Shown: one piece after another, positions 8,398 to 15,293 of the stretch
Layout of the letters: every line of letters starts with the position of its first letter
How positions within the stretch are numbered: the first letter of the stretch is position 1
NCBI GenBank assembly: GCA_964348275.1
Contig: CAYGBT010000020.1
Span: forward strand, 1-54,808
Direction of reading: 5' to 3'
From: CSP1-5 sp964348275
GTDB taxonomy: Bacteria > Methylomirabilota > Methylomirabilia > Methylomirabilales > CSP1-5
DNA length: 54,808 nucleotides
Position numbers and translations under genes: made by a program
The notes under the pieces: model-generated
The model's input: only the letters and a program-made list of their open reading frames with translations
Told to the model about the DNA's origin: nothing
The model's database searches: none

Positions 8398-9201
8398 ATG
8401 CCTGGTGCGTTCCCATTCAAAATCGGTGTGTTCGGGGTTTTCTTTCTGGTAATTCTCGTGTATATCCTGATGTCCGCCTTCAGGATCCTGAATGAATACG
8501 AGCGGGCGGTCATCTTCCGCTTCGGGAGGTTAGCGAGGGCGATCCTCAATCCGGGCGGCGAAGGCTACGGGCCGGGCATTCTGATCCTCCTTCCCTTTAT
8601 CGACAAGATGGTCCGCGTGAGTCTCAGGACCGTGGCCATGGACGTACCCTCCCAGGACGTCATTACGAAGGACAACGTCTCAGTGAAGGTAAACGCGGTG
8701 ATCTATTTCCGGGTGGTCAACCCGGAGGACGCCATTGTCGCGGTGGAGGACTATCTGTACGCTACATCCCAGATCGCCCAGACCACCCTGCGGAGCGTGC
8801 TCGGGGAATCCGAGCTGGACGAACTGTTAGCCGAACGGGAGCACATCAACCGGAAGCTCCAGCGGATCATCGATGAGCATACCGACCCGTGGGGGGTCAA
8901 GGTGACGGCGGTCGAGGTCAAGCACGTGGATCTGCCGGCCGAGATGCAGCGGGCCATGGCGCGGCAGGCAGAAGCAGAGCGCGAGAAGCGGGCCAAGATC
9001 ATCCACGCCGAGGGCGAGCTCCAGGCTTCGGAGAAGCTCGCACAGGCGGCCGCGATCCTGGCGGCCGAGCCGATTACCATCCAGCTCCGCTACCTGCAGA
9101 CCCTGACGGAGATCGGCACCGAACAGAACTCAACCATCGTCTTTCCCCTTCCCATCGATCTCATCGCCGGCCTCGTCAACCGGGGGGCCAAGTCCTCCTG
9201 A
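8398..9201 (+). CDS. Slipin (SPFH/stomatin family)
   Basis: This 267-residue protein has one N-terminal membrane segment (FFLVILVYILMSAFRI), the SPFH/band 7 domain beginning NEYERAVIFRFGRL, and the slipin-type AVEVKHVDLPAEMQRAMARQAEAEREKRAKI helix leading to a coiled coil. It forms oligomers in the inner membrane and is the usual substrate or partner of the upstream NfeD protease. A GGGAGGT ribosome-binding site precedes the ATG. Start, length and order are canonical for nfeD-slipin operons. Confidence 0.95.
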   Translation: MPGAFPFKIGVFGVFFLVILVYILMSAFRILNEYERAVIFRFGRLARAILNPGGEGYGPGILILLPFIDKMVRVSLRTVAMDVPSQDVITKDNVSVKVNAVIYFRVVNPEDAIVAVEDYLYATSQIAQTTLRSVLGESELDELLAEREHINRKLQRIIDEHTDPWGVKVTAVEVKHVDLPAEMQRAMARQAEAEREKRAKIIHAEGELQASEKLAQAAAILAAEPITIQLRYLQTLTEIGTEQNSTIVFPLPIDLIAGLVNRGAKSS

Positions 9202-9276
9202 GCATAGGGTACACGGACCGGAGGGGGAGACGGCTCAGCGTTCTCCTCCTCCGCTCTACCCCTTCCGACTCAATCG

Positions 9277-10002
9277 ATGAAAATTCGCACCCTGCATCGC
9301 TGGGATGTCCCGCCGGCCGAGGCGATCCGGATCCAACGAAAGCTTCGGGGGCGTCTCAATGCGGGTGAGTATCGGGGGCCCATCGAGACGGTAGCGGGCG
9401 TAGACGTCTCGTACGACAAACGCTCCCCGACAGTGTATGCCGCGGTCATTGTGATGCGTCTTTCCGACCGTGAGATCGTCGAGACAACCACGGCGGTGAA
9501 GGAAGCCATCTTTCCGTATATTCCCGGCCTCCTCTCGTTCCGCGAAGCTCCCGCAGCCCTCGAAGCCTTCAAGCGGCTCCGCCGCCGACCCGATTGCCTC
9601 CTTTGTGATGGACAGGGGATTGCCCACCCCCGGCGTTTCGGGCTCGCCTGCCACCTAGGCCTCCTCTTGGATCTGCCCGCCATTGGCTGCGCCAAAAGCC
9701 TCCTCGTGGGAGAATATTTGGAGCCCGCAGAGAAACGGGGAAGCTTCAGGATTCTCTATACTAAAGGAGAGCAGGTCGGGATTATCCTGCGGACCCGGGA
9801 CAGGGTAGAACCGATCTATGTTTCCCCGGGCTATCGGATGAGCGTTCAGCGGGCGGGGGAGATCGTCCTGAGAGCACACGGAGGCTACCGGATTCCCGAG
9901 CCAACCCGCCAGGCCCATCTCTTGGTGAATGCACTGCGCCGCAATGACAGAGGTGAGGCGCCTCTCCGTGAGGTGCCAAAGAAGAGATATGGTAGACCGT
10001 AG
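9277..10002 (+). CDS. nfi: Endonuclease V (deoxyinosine 3'-endonuclease)
   Basis: This 241-residue DNA repair nuclease nicks DNA one base 3' of deoxyinosine. The catalytic carboxylates are visible: Asp43 in VAGVDVSY, Glu90 after the PYIPG wedge (80-84) in SFREAP, and Asp111 in CDGQGIAHPRRFG. The C-terminal GYRMSVQRAGEIVL and THLLVN-like ending (QAHLLVNALRR) are typical. It follows slipin by 75 bases and precedes a small exported protein by 18 bases, so it is probably part of the nfeD transcript, although no functional link is known. Confidence 0.95.
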   Translation: MKIRTLHRWDVPPAEAIRIQRKLRGRLNAGEYRGPIETVAGVDVSYDKRSPTVYAAVIVMRLSDREIVETTTAVKEAIFPYIPGLLSFREAPAALEAFKRLRRRPDCLLCDGQGIAHPRRFGLACHLGLLLDLPAIGCAKSLLVGEYLEPAEKRGSFRILYTKGEQVGIILRTRDRVEPIYVSPGYRMSVQRAGEIVLRAHGGYRIPEPTRQAHLLVNALRRNDRGEAPLREVPKKRYGRP

Positions 10003-10020
10003 GGAGGAAGGAGGGGAGCG

Positions 10021-10344
10021 ATGCGACGAATCGGGATCGCGGTCCTGACGATGATCGTCCTGGGGGCGGGGGTTGCACTGGCCCAAGAGAAACCACCCTT
10101 CCCCGCGGGGCCTAAACCCATGACGCCCCCCAAAGGTGAGGTAGGGCGTTATGTCTTTTTTCAGGCCCGGTCCGCGGGGGAGCTAGAGTACCTGTTAGAC
10201 AGCGTGACCGGAGACCTGTGGGTCATCTCCAGGGACCCGGACACCAATTATGTGTATCTCGGTTTTATCCCCAAAGGGCCGAGCTTTACCTTTGAGGATA
10301 TCCTCCGCCAGAGACAGATAAAGCGGGTTCCTCCCGAGCCGTGA
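10021..10344 (+). CDS. Small exported protein of unknown function
   Basis: This 107-residue protein has a clean signal peptide (MRRIGIAVLTMIVLGAGVALA, cleavage after ALA), a proline-rich start to the mature part (KPPFPAGPKPMTPPKG), then a small beta-rich segment GELEYLLDSVTGDLWVISRD. The ATG has an exceptionally purine-rich GGAGGAAGGAGGGGAG leader. I do not recognise the family; the LDSVTGDLW phrase resembles one strand of a repeat. It sits 18 bases after nfi on the same strand. Confidence 0.7.
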   Translation: MRRIGIAVLTMIVLGAGVALAQEKPPFPAGPKPMTPPKGEVGRYVFFQARSAGELEYLLDSVTGDLWVISRDPDTNYVYLGFIPKGPSFTFEDILRQRQIKRVPPEP

Positions 10345-10367
10345 TTTCGGTGTGCGCAGAGGGGACA

Positions 10368-10760
10368 ATGACTGAGCCAGATCAGCGCGGCGTTCGAGCC
10401 TTTAATCAACCCTTTTCGAAGGCCTTCCCCGAACTGAAAGATGCGGTGGTGGAGTACGAGGTCTCGAGCCGAGACCTTGCAGGGGCCGAAACGTCGCACG
10501 GTCGGTTCACGATGTGGGCCAGTGCCGGCACCTTTCAGGGCCAGATCCGCTGCATCCACCCGGAGTGCTATGGGGGCGGCTTTGAAGTCGAGCGGATCGT
10601 CGATGCCATGGTGAAGGAACGGCAGGAGAGCCGGGAAGGGGTCTTCGCCTGTCCCGGCTGGATTGGGGATCGCGATCAAGTTCCCTGCGTTAACAGCATC
10701 AAGTACACTGTCGTGTTGTTCTATAAACTCCGGACAACCCCCAAAGCTCCTCTCGATTGA
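10368..10760 (+). CDS. Conserved-looking small cytoplasmic protein, unknown
   Basis: This 130-residue reading frame begins at ATG 10368, preceded by GAGGGG. It has no signal peptide or membrane segment. Several Cys occur (IRCIHPECYGGG, FACPGW, QVPCVN), and the central part reads like a compact beta-strand fold (VVEYEVSSRDL, SHGRFTMWASAGTFQGQIRC). I do not recognise it. It ends about 50 bases before tRNA-Ala and is probably the last gene of the plus-strand group. Confidence 0.6.
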   Translation: MTEPDQRGVRAFNQPFSKAFPELKDAVVEYEVSSRDLAGAETSHGRFTMWASAGTFQGQIRCIHPECYGGGFEVERIVDAMVKERQESREGVFACPGWIGDRDQVPCVNSIKYTVVLFYKLRTTPKAPLD

Positions 10761-10807
10761 AAGGGCCTCGACACTGCCGCCCTTGTTGAGTATATTTATT
10801 GTTCGCT

Positions 10808-10883
10808 GGGGGGTTAGCTCAGTTGGGAGAGCGCTGCCTTCGCAAGGCAGAGGTCGGGGGTTCGAATCCCCTACCCTCCACCA
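10808..10883 (+). tRNA. tRNA-Ala (anticodon CGC)
   Basis: The 76 bases include an encoded CCA. The acceptor GGGGGGT pairs with ACCCTCC (one G.T), the D-arm reads AGCTCAGTTGGGAGAGC, the anticodon stem CTGCC/GGCAG closes the loop TTCGCAA, so the anticodon is CGC (alanine, codon GCG), and the T-arm is GGGGG/TTCGAAT/CCCCT. The discriminator is A. The 3' half is duplicated at 14624, and a palindromic element begins right at its 3' end. Confidence 0.95.
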
Positions 10884-11078
10884 TTCGACGCGCGGGGAAA
10901 GCTTTCTGGCGAGAGCTTTCCCCGCTGGCTCATGGCAGGCCATCTGCGGCTGGCGAGCCACTTCTCATGCGTCGAATGGTGCCCTGAGCGAGCCACCGAA
11001 GCGCGAGTCGAAGGGCTTCATGTCTGACATGATTCACGTCCTCCCTCCAGTGACTGACATCGCCCAAACACAAAGAGT
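10835..11078. repeat. Segmental duplication, copy 1 (tRNA-Ala 3' half plus downstream)
   Basis: From the anticodon stem of tRNA-Ala through about 195 bases downstream, this segment recurs nearly word for word at 14624-14891. The two diverge within the T-arm and by a 24-base insertion in copy 2. The copy ends 43 bases before ppsR. It contains the palindromic element at 10880-10980. Confidence 0.9.
10880..10980. repeat. 101-base palindromic element abutting the tRNA 3' end
   Basis: The ends ACCATTCGACGC (10880-10891) and GCGTCGAATGGT (10969-10980) are a perfect 12-base inverted repeat, the left one including the tRNA discriminator and CCA. Nested inside are a perfect 12-base hairpin GCGGGGAAAGCT/AGCTTTCCCCGC (10892-10925) and a TGGCTC/GAGCCA stem. 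A CCCTGAGCGAG...GTCGAAGGG REP-like pair follows. It looks like a MITE-like or REP-like structured element. Confidence 0.7.
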
Positions 11079-11120
11079 GGCCTGTTCCCTTTTCGCTTTC
11101 AGTAGAGTAGCGAGCATTCG

Positions 11121-11945
11121 ATGCTGAAGATTTTCGTGGTTTCCGACTCCACTGGCGAGACAGCCGAGCGGGTGATCCGATCCGCGCTCGTCCAGTTCGA
11201 AGGGGCGCCCGCGAGCGTGGTCCGCCGTGGGCATATTCTTACGCCAGAGCAGCTGCGCGCCGTGGTTCAGGAAGCCGCTGACCATGATTCCCTGATTCTT
11301 CATACCCTGGTTTCGGATGAACTCCGCCGCGTGATGCTGGCTGAATCTCGTTCGCACGGGGTGGATGCGATGGACCTGATGGGCCCGGTGCTGGATCGCC
11401 TCACCAAACACCTGAGGCTCACCCCGAAAGAAATGCCCGGGCTCTTCAAGCAATTGGTCGAAGCCAGGTCGAGGCAGATCGAGGCGGTGGAGTTCGCCTT
11501 CCGCCACGACGACGGACAACAAGCCCACGAGCTCGACCGTGCGGAAATCGTCCTCGTCGGTGTCTCCCGCACGATGAAAACGCCAACGACGCTCTACCTC
11601 GCGTACCAGGGCTGGTTCGCCGCCAACGTCCCCATCGTCCTGGACATTGACGTGCACCCGACGGTGCTCTCCTTGCCCTCCGAACGGGTCTTTTGTCTTG
11701 TCATGGACCCCAGCCGGCTGCTGGAACTGCGACGTGCCCGCGCGGACCATCTCGGGATCCATGAGCAGCCATACGCCTCACTGGAGCACATCCGGAAGGA
11801 GCTTCGTCACTCTGAGCGACTGTCTGGCGACTATCACTGGCGACAGCTCGACGTGACGGGCAAGTCGATTGAGGAGGTGGCACGAGAGATCGTGGGTCTT
11901 CTCCCCATTGAGGACCAAGCGCGCAGGCCGTCATGGCAAGGCTAG
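11121..11945 (+). CDS. ppsR: Pyruvate,phosphate dikinase / PEP synthase regulatory protein (kinase-pyrophosphorylase)
   Basis: This 274-residue DUF299-family protein is a bifunctional ADP-dependent kinase and Pi-dependent pyrophosphorylase that reversibly phosphorylates a Thr in PPDK or PEP synthase. The N-terminus MLKIFVVSDSTGETAERV is the family signature, and the P-loop-like GVSRTMKTPTTLYLA is present (about residues 147-161), as is the Y/W-rich YLAYQGWFAANVPIV segment. The target enzyme gene is not in the window. A perfect 12-base-stem terminator follows 5 bases after the stop, so the gene is probably monocistronic. Its immediate upstream region is the duplicated tRNA-Ala segment. Confidence 0.92.
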   Translation: MLKIFVVSDSTGETAERVIRSALVQFEGAPASVVRRGHILTPEQLRAVVQEAADHDSLILHTLVSDELRRVMLAESRSHGVDAMDLMGPVLDRLTKHLRLTPKEMPGLFKQLVEARSRQIEAVEFAFRHDDGQQAHELDRAEIVLVGVSRTMKTPTTLYLAYQGWFAANVPIVLDIDVHPTVLSLPSERVFCLVMDPSRLLELRRARADHLGIHEQPYASLEHIRKELRHSERLSGDYHWRQLDVTGKSIEEVAREIVGLLPIEDQARRPSWQG

Positions 11946-11950
11946 CCCAG

Positions 11951-11987
11951 AAAATGAAGAGCCCGGCGAGCCCTAGCTCTTCATTTT
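11951..11987 (+). terminator. Intrinsic terminator after ppsR
   Basis: AAAATGAAGAGC (11951-11962) pairs perfectly with GCTCTTCATTTT (11976-11987) around a GC-rich loop. The A and T tracts make it usable in both directions. Confidence 0.8.
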
Positions 11988-12056
11988 GAGACCATTGGAG
12001 CATTAGACAATGGAACATTGGGCCAATGCGGTCTACGGTTCCATTGCTCCATGCCC
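11988..12056. repeat. CATTGGA-word spacer repeat, copy 1
   Basis: This spacer of CATTGGAGCATTAGACAATG words, ending GGTTCCATTGCTCCATG, closely resembles 13857-13930. Each copy follows directly on a terminator, and each has self-complementary ends (ATTGGAGCA versus TGCTCCAT). It is one of the phrase-repeat families of this genome. Confidence 0.6.
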
Positions 12057-12092
12057 CCGGTTGACAAGCGCCACCGTCCAAGGAGAAGGCCG

Positions 12093-13118
12093 TTGCCTTC
12101 GCCGAAAGGTCCCAAGGTTCTCCTCATCGAATCCATGTACCACAAGGACGGTGAAGAACTCCTCGCCACGCACACCGACGTCCAGATCCTCAGCGACGCC
12201 GCCGACGATCAGATCCGCGAAGCCATACGGGTCGCATCGGCCGTGGCCGTCCGTTCTCCGTCGCGGCTCCGGGGTGAGGTAATGCGGGAAGGAAGCAACG
12301 TGGTCGTCATGAGCACATCGGGACGGGACACGGACGCGATCGACGTCCCCGTCGCCACCGACCAGGGCATCGCGGTCGTCAATAACCCCGGCTTTGGAGC
12401 TGCTCCCGTCTCAGAGCACACGATCGCGCTCATGCTCGACCTCGCAAAGCAGATTACCCGGTCAGACGCTCGGGCCCGCCGCGGCGATGGGTGGGCGGAC
12501 CACAATCAATCCTCCCGGATCGAGCTTCAAGGTCGAACCCTGGGGCTGATCGGGTTGGGCAACATCGGCACGGAGGTCGCGCGGAAGTGCGTCGCGGCCT
12601 TTCGCATGCGGGTGCTGGCGTATGACCCGTACATCCCTCCGGCGAAGGCCGAAGCGATCGGCGCAATGTGGGTGAACGATCTCACGACCGTTCTCCGAGA
12701 GGCCGATATCGTGTCGCTCCACCCGGAGCTGACCGAAGAGACGCGCGGGATGATCGGGTAAGCGGAACTTCGGACAATGCGCCCGGACGCTTTTCTCATA
12801 AATACGGCGCGCGGGCAAATCGTCAGAGAGGAGGCACTCCTGCAAGCCCTGCGCGGGGGGTGGATCCGCGGAGCGGCCATTGATGTCTTCGACCCTGAGC
12901 CCCCGCCTCCTGACAGTCCGCTGCACGCACTCGAGAACCTGAATCTGACCCAGCACGTCGCCGGGCTCACCAGGGAGCCAGCGCGCGGTCTGGCGCTCTG
13001 TGCCGCAACCCAGATTCTTCAAGTACTCCGAGGCGAGCGTCCGCCGCACCTGGTGAACCCGGGGGTCTGGGACCAAGTGGCAAAGCGCGTCGCCGCGAAG
13101 CCCCTCCTCCGTGGCTGA
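12093..13118 (+). pseudogene. D-isomer-specific 2-hydroxyacid dehydrogenase, interrupted by in-frame TAA
   Basis: A continuous frame of 342 codons encodes a full D-2-hydroxyacid dehydrogenase except for one TAA at 12759-12761, between EETRGMIG and AELRTMRPDAFLINTARG. Both halves are well conserved: SEHTIALMLDLAKQ, the Rossmann LGLIGLGNIGTEVA, the substrate Arg in NTARGQIV, the Glu in DVFDPEPPP and the His in TQHVAGLT. I place the start at TTG 12093, which has AGGAGA 6 bases upstream; ATG 12051 has no ribosome-binding site. It would oxidise or reduce a 2-hydroxy acid with NAD(P). It could be a fresh nonsense mutation, a sequencing error or, less likely, readthrough. Confidence 0.85.
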
Positions 13119-13156
13119 AGAAGGGTATGACGTACGGGGCCGATCACGCGTGAATA

Positions 13157-13190
13157 GTAACTTTTACATTGCCCATCATGTAAACATTAC
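13157..13190. promoter_or_regulatory. Palindromic operator or enhancer site
   Basis: TTTACAT (13163-13169) and ATGTAAA (13178-13184) form a perfect dyad with an 8-base centre, extended outward by GTAA (13157-13160) and TTAC (13187-13190). It lies about 120-150 bases upstream of the sigma-54 promoter at 13305, the usual distance for an enhancer-binding protein. A third ATGTAAAC word occurs at 13330. Confidence 0.55.
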
Positions 13191-13304
13191 TGCTTCCACT
13201 GGCAACGAACCCCCACTCTCGCCCTCATACTTCTATTGAGGGTTCCGCGATAAAGCTTGGAAGATCCTGGTGCTCGCCCATCGAAACCTCCCCCTTCTCC
13301 AGGT

Positions 13305-13321
13305 CTGGCACGGAGGTTGCC
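13305..13321 (+). promoter_or_regulatory. Sigma-54 promoter (-24/-12) for the 13396 lipoprotein
   Basis: CTGGCAC-GGAGG-TTGCC fits the -24 GG / -12 GC consensus TGGCACN5TTGC exactly (TGGCAC 13306-13311, TTGC 13317-13320). Transcription would start near 13332, giving a leader of about 60 bases before the ATG at 13396, which has GAGGAGGTGA upstream. Confidence 0.75.
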
Positions 13322-13395
13322 ATTTTCGCATGTAAACAGAACGGCAACCAATGACAAGTCAACCGAAGGCAAGATTATAGAGGAGGTGAGCAGAG

Positions 13396-13785
13396 ATGAC
13401 CAAACGCACATGGCTCTACCGTGGCCTGGGGGGACTCCTATTGGTGGCGGCAGTAGTGATCGTGCAGGGCTGCGGAGAGCAACAGCAAACGGCCAAAGCT
13501 CCTGAGGCGCCGACTGAGGCAACCGAGACCACTGCCCTAGCCACTTCTCTTGTCTCTGGCGAGATCCTCTCCGTAAACCCGACGGCAAACATCGTCGAGG
13601 TTCAGGATGCCAGTGGCGCGAAGTGGGTCTTTGGTGTTGATCCGGCCACGACGATAACGGAGAACGGCAAGACCCTGCATTTGGCTGAGCTGACTCAGGG
13701 GAGGACGGTCGACGTCCTGCATGCGCCGGGCTCGGGACAGGCAGGAGAGACGTTGATGGCCAAAGCCATCGCCGTGAAGCCGTAA
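13396..13785 (+). CDS. Small exported lipoprotein, unknown function
   Basis: This 129-residue protein has a lipoprotein signal peptide (LLVAAVVIVQGCGEQQQ, lipobox VQGC), an Ala/Thr/Glu-rich linker, and a compact beta domain (GEILSVNPTANIVEVQDASG through TVDVLHAPGSG). That domain reads like a DUF5666/OB-type fold: a turn of GEI(x)SV, then two strand pairs. It has a GAGGAGGTGA ribosome-binding site, a consensus sigma-54 promoter, an upstream dyad and its own terminator. That makes it a tightly controlled single-gene unit. No enzymatic residues are recognisable. Confidence 0.85.
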   Translation: MTKRTWLYRGLGGLLLVAAVVIVQGCGEQQQTAKAPEAPTEATETTALATSLVSGEILSVNPTANIVEVQDASGAKWVFGVDPATTITENGKTLHLAELTQGRTVDVLHAPGSGQAGETLMAKAIAVKP

Positions 13786-13820
13786 ATCAAGTGGACCTTC
13801 CAGAAGGCGGCCAACAGATG

Positions 13821-13856
13821 AAAAGCCCGGGGGACTCCCGGGCTTTTCATTTTCAG
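13821..13856 (+). terminator. Intrinsic terminator
   Basis: AAAAGCCCGGG and CCCGGGCTTTT pair over 11 bases around a 5-base loop, followed by CATTTTC. It ends the lipoprotein unit and could work in both directions. Confidence 0.85.
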
Positions 13857-13930
13857 AGCATTGAAACATTGGAACTTTGGACCAATGACCCAATGCGGTT
13901 TATTACTCCATTGCTCTATTGGATCTTACA
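13857..13930. repeat. CATTGGA-word spacer repeat, copy 2
   Basis: GCATTGAAACATTGGAAC, CCAATGACCCAATGCGGTTT and CTCCATTGCTCTATTGG parallel the words of 11988-12056, including the CCAATGCGGT core and the CTCCATTGCTC end. Like copy 1 it follows directly after a terminator. Confidence 0.6.
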
Positions 13931-14056
13931 TTCCCCCGTCCGTCCCCCTAATCAGGAGAATTCAGAAAAAGTCGGTTGTCCACTTTTCGACGTAAAGAAC
14001 AATTGGCCTGATGGAGAACGGGTCAAAGGTTAGCCTAATTATCCGGAAATTAAGGA

Positions 14057-14073
14057 TTGGCATGATCTTAGCA
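14057..14073 (+). promoter_or_regulatory. Possible sigma-54 promoter for the 14134 gene
   Basis: TTGGCAT-GATCT-TAGCA keeps the invariant GG and GC at correct spacing, with two departures from TGGCACN5TTGC. It lies about 60 bases upstream of the 14134 reading frame. Confidence 0.35.
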
Positions 14074-14133
14074 CCCCTATTACGGATGCCGTGGCCCGCA
14101 TGGTATCTCCGGCCGATTTAACGAAACGCGGCG

Positions 14134-14406
14134 GTGATGGACATGAGGGAGGAGAAAGAGCAAAAGAAGGACATTTATGTGGTTGCCTCTTTAGATGAGG
14201 TCGATATGGAGCAGGCATTAAAGGACCCCGCCATCGACCTCGCCGTGGGCAAATGTGACGGGTGCGCGAAAGGCGTTGTCTACTCAAAAGACGGCTTTGA
14301 ACGGTCCAAGGCCACCTCGAAAAATCCCGTGTCCATGTATTGCATTCAGTGCGTCGACATGATGGCCTGGGCCAAGCGGTTTGGGGAAAAAGTTGGCAAG
14401 GCATAA
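14134..14406 (+). CDS. Small two-CxxC protein, unknown
   Basis: This protein of about 90 residues begins at GTG 14134 or one of two ATGs within the next 9 bases; no ribosome-binding site decides between them. It carries GKCDGCAKGV and MYCIQCVD, two CxxC knuckles about 40 residues apart, suggesting a zinc ribbon or redox-active pairs. There is no signal peptide. The N-terminus is charged (REEKEQKKD). It has a possible sigma-54 site upstream and lies just before the second copy of the tRNA-Ala duplication. I do not recognise the family. Confidence 0.65.
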   Translation: MMDMREEKEQKKDIYVVASLDEVDMEQALKDPAIDLAVGKCDGCAKGVVYSKDGFERSKATSKNPVSMYCIQCVDMMAWAKRFGEKVGKA

Positions 14407-14623
14407 AAGTCAACACGAGAGAACTTGCCCATAAAGCTGCAAGCGAGCGACCACCCCTCAGTTAGAGTCCTCCACTTCGCCCAGGGCTTTGCCCTCCGGA
14501 ACCCAACTCTATCGCCTCAGCGCTAACGAAAACCAAGATGCGAGTCGGTCCGTAGGCAAGGGAGAACCGCCGGAACTGCTTGACTTCCCGGCGGCTCCCT
14601 CATTCTGGTTTACCTACCGGTCT

Positions 14624-14891
14624 TGCCTTCGCAAGGCAGAGGTCGGGCCCTCGAATCCCTTCCCCTCCACCATTCGACGCGCGGGGAAAGCTTTCTGGCG
14701 AGAGCTTTCCCCGCTGGCTCATGGCAGGCCATCTGCGGCTGGCGAGCCACTTCTCATGCGTCGAATGGTGCCCTGAGCGAGCCACCGAAGCGCGAGTCGA
14801 AGCGCTTGTCCCGAGCAGACTCGAGGGGCTTCATGTCTGACATGATTCACGTCCTCCCTGCAGTGACTGACATCGCCCAATCACAAAGAGT
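14624..14891. repeat. Segmental duplication, copy 2, with degenerate tRNA-Ala 3' half
   Basis: This near copy of 10835-11078 includes the anticodon arm and a mutated T-arm of tRNA-Ala, the 101-base palindrome, the CCCTGAGCG element and the tail to CACAAAGAGT. The T-stem is damaged (CGGGCCCTCGAATCCCTTCC), the acceptor 5' half is missing, and 24 bases are inserted near 14800. It cannot make a tRNA. Confidence 0.9.
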
Positions 14892-14899
14892 ACATCGTC

Positions 14900-15224
14900 C
14901 ATTTCACTCCCCTGATGCCGGACAGTATCGCCCCTGACGTTCATCAGGCGTCGCAATAATCTTGCCGCGAGCCATGCATTTGACGTGTCTGTGCTCTTGA
15001 TCTCTTCAGCCTCTGGGAATAAATTTCAGGTAGCGAGACTTCGCGACCCTTCAGGCTGTCGCGTCGGTGACCCTTGGATGAGAGTAGCGGTCAGCTACCC
15101 TAGGCAGTAGCAGCATGACACCGGGGTGAGTATCCTACCCGGGCCCACCACAGGCACAATCGAAGTCCCAACACAACTTCGGACGCCCTCCCGGGCGGCG
15201 CATTGTCCGGGAGGGCGTTTTTGT
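14900..15224 (+). ncRNA. Candidate structured RNA ending in a strong terminator
   Basis: No ORF is supportable in 14892-15293. The stretch 15010-15180 is rich in local complementarity (for example GGTAGCGAGACTTCGCGACC, ACCGGGGTGAGTATCCTACC) and runs into an excellent terminator. A spacer with similar words (GACCCGGGGTAGCGATAGCC, then the same kind of terminator stem) lies at 28060-28255. It could be a leader or a free small RNA. I could not match it to a riboswitch class. Confidence 0.35.
15183..15224 (+). terminator. Intrinsic terminator
   Basis: ACGCCCTCCCGG (15183-15194) and CCGGGAGGGCGT (15207-15218) form a perfect 12-base stem followed by TTTTTG. The same stem sequence recurs, slightly altered, at 28217-28250 and 46932-46971. 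Confidence 0.9.
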
Positions 15225-15293
15225 TCGTCATCTTGAAAACTTTTTTTCCGGGATGGCCGCCTCAAATCAAGCTAGCACGGAAGGGCAGATATC

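Noticed and set aside
10808..14891. A complete genomic island bounded by tRNA-Ala copies
   Set aside because: No integrase, excisionase or other mobility gene lies between or beside the copies, and ppsR looks like a normal chromosomal gene. Reported only as a duplication with possible integrative origin.
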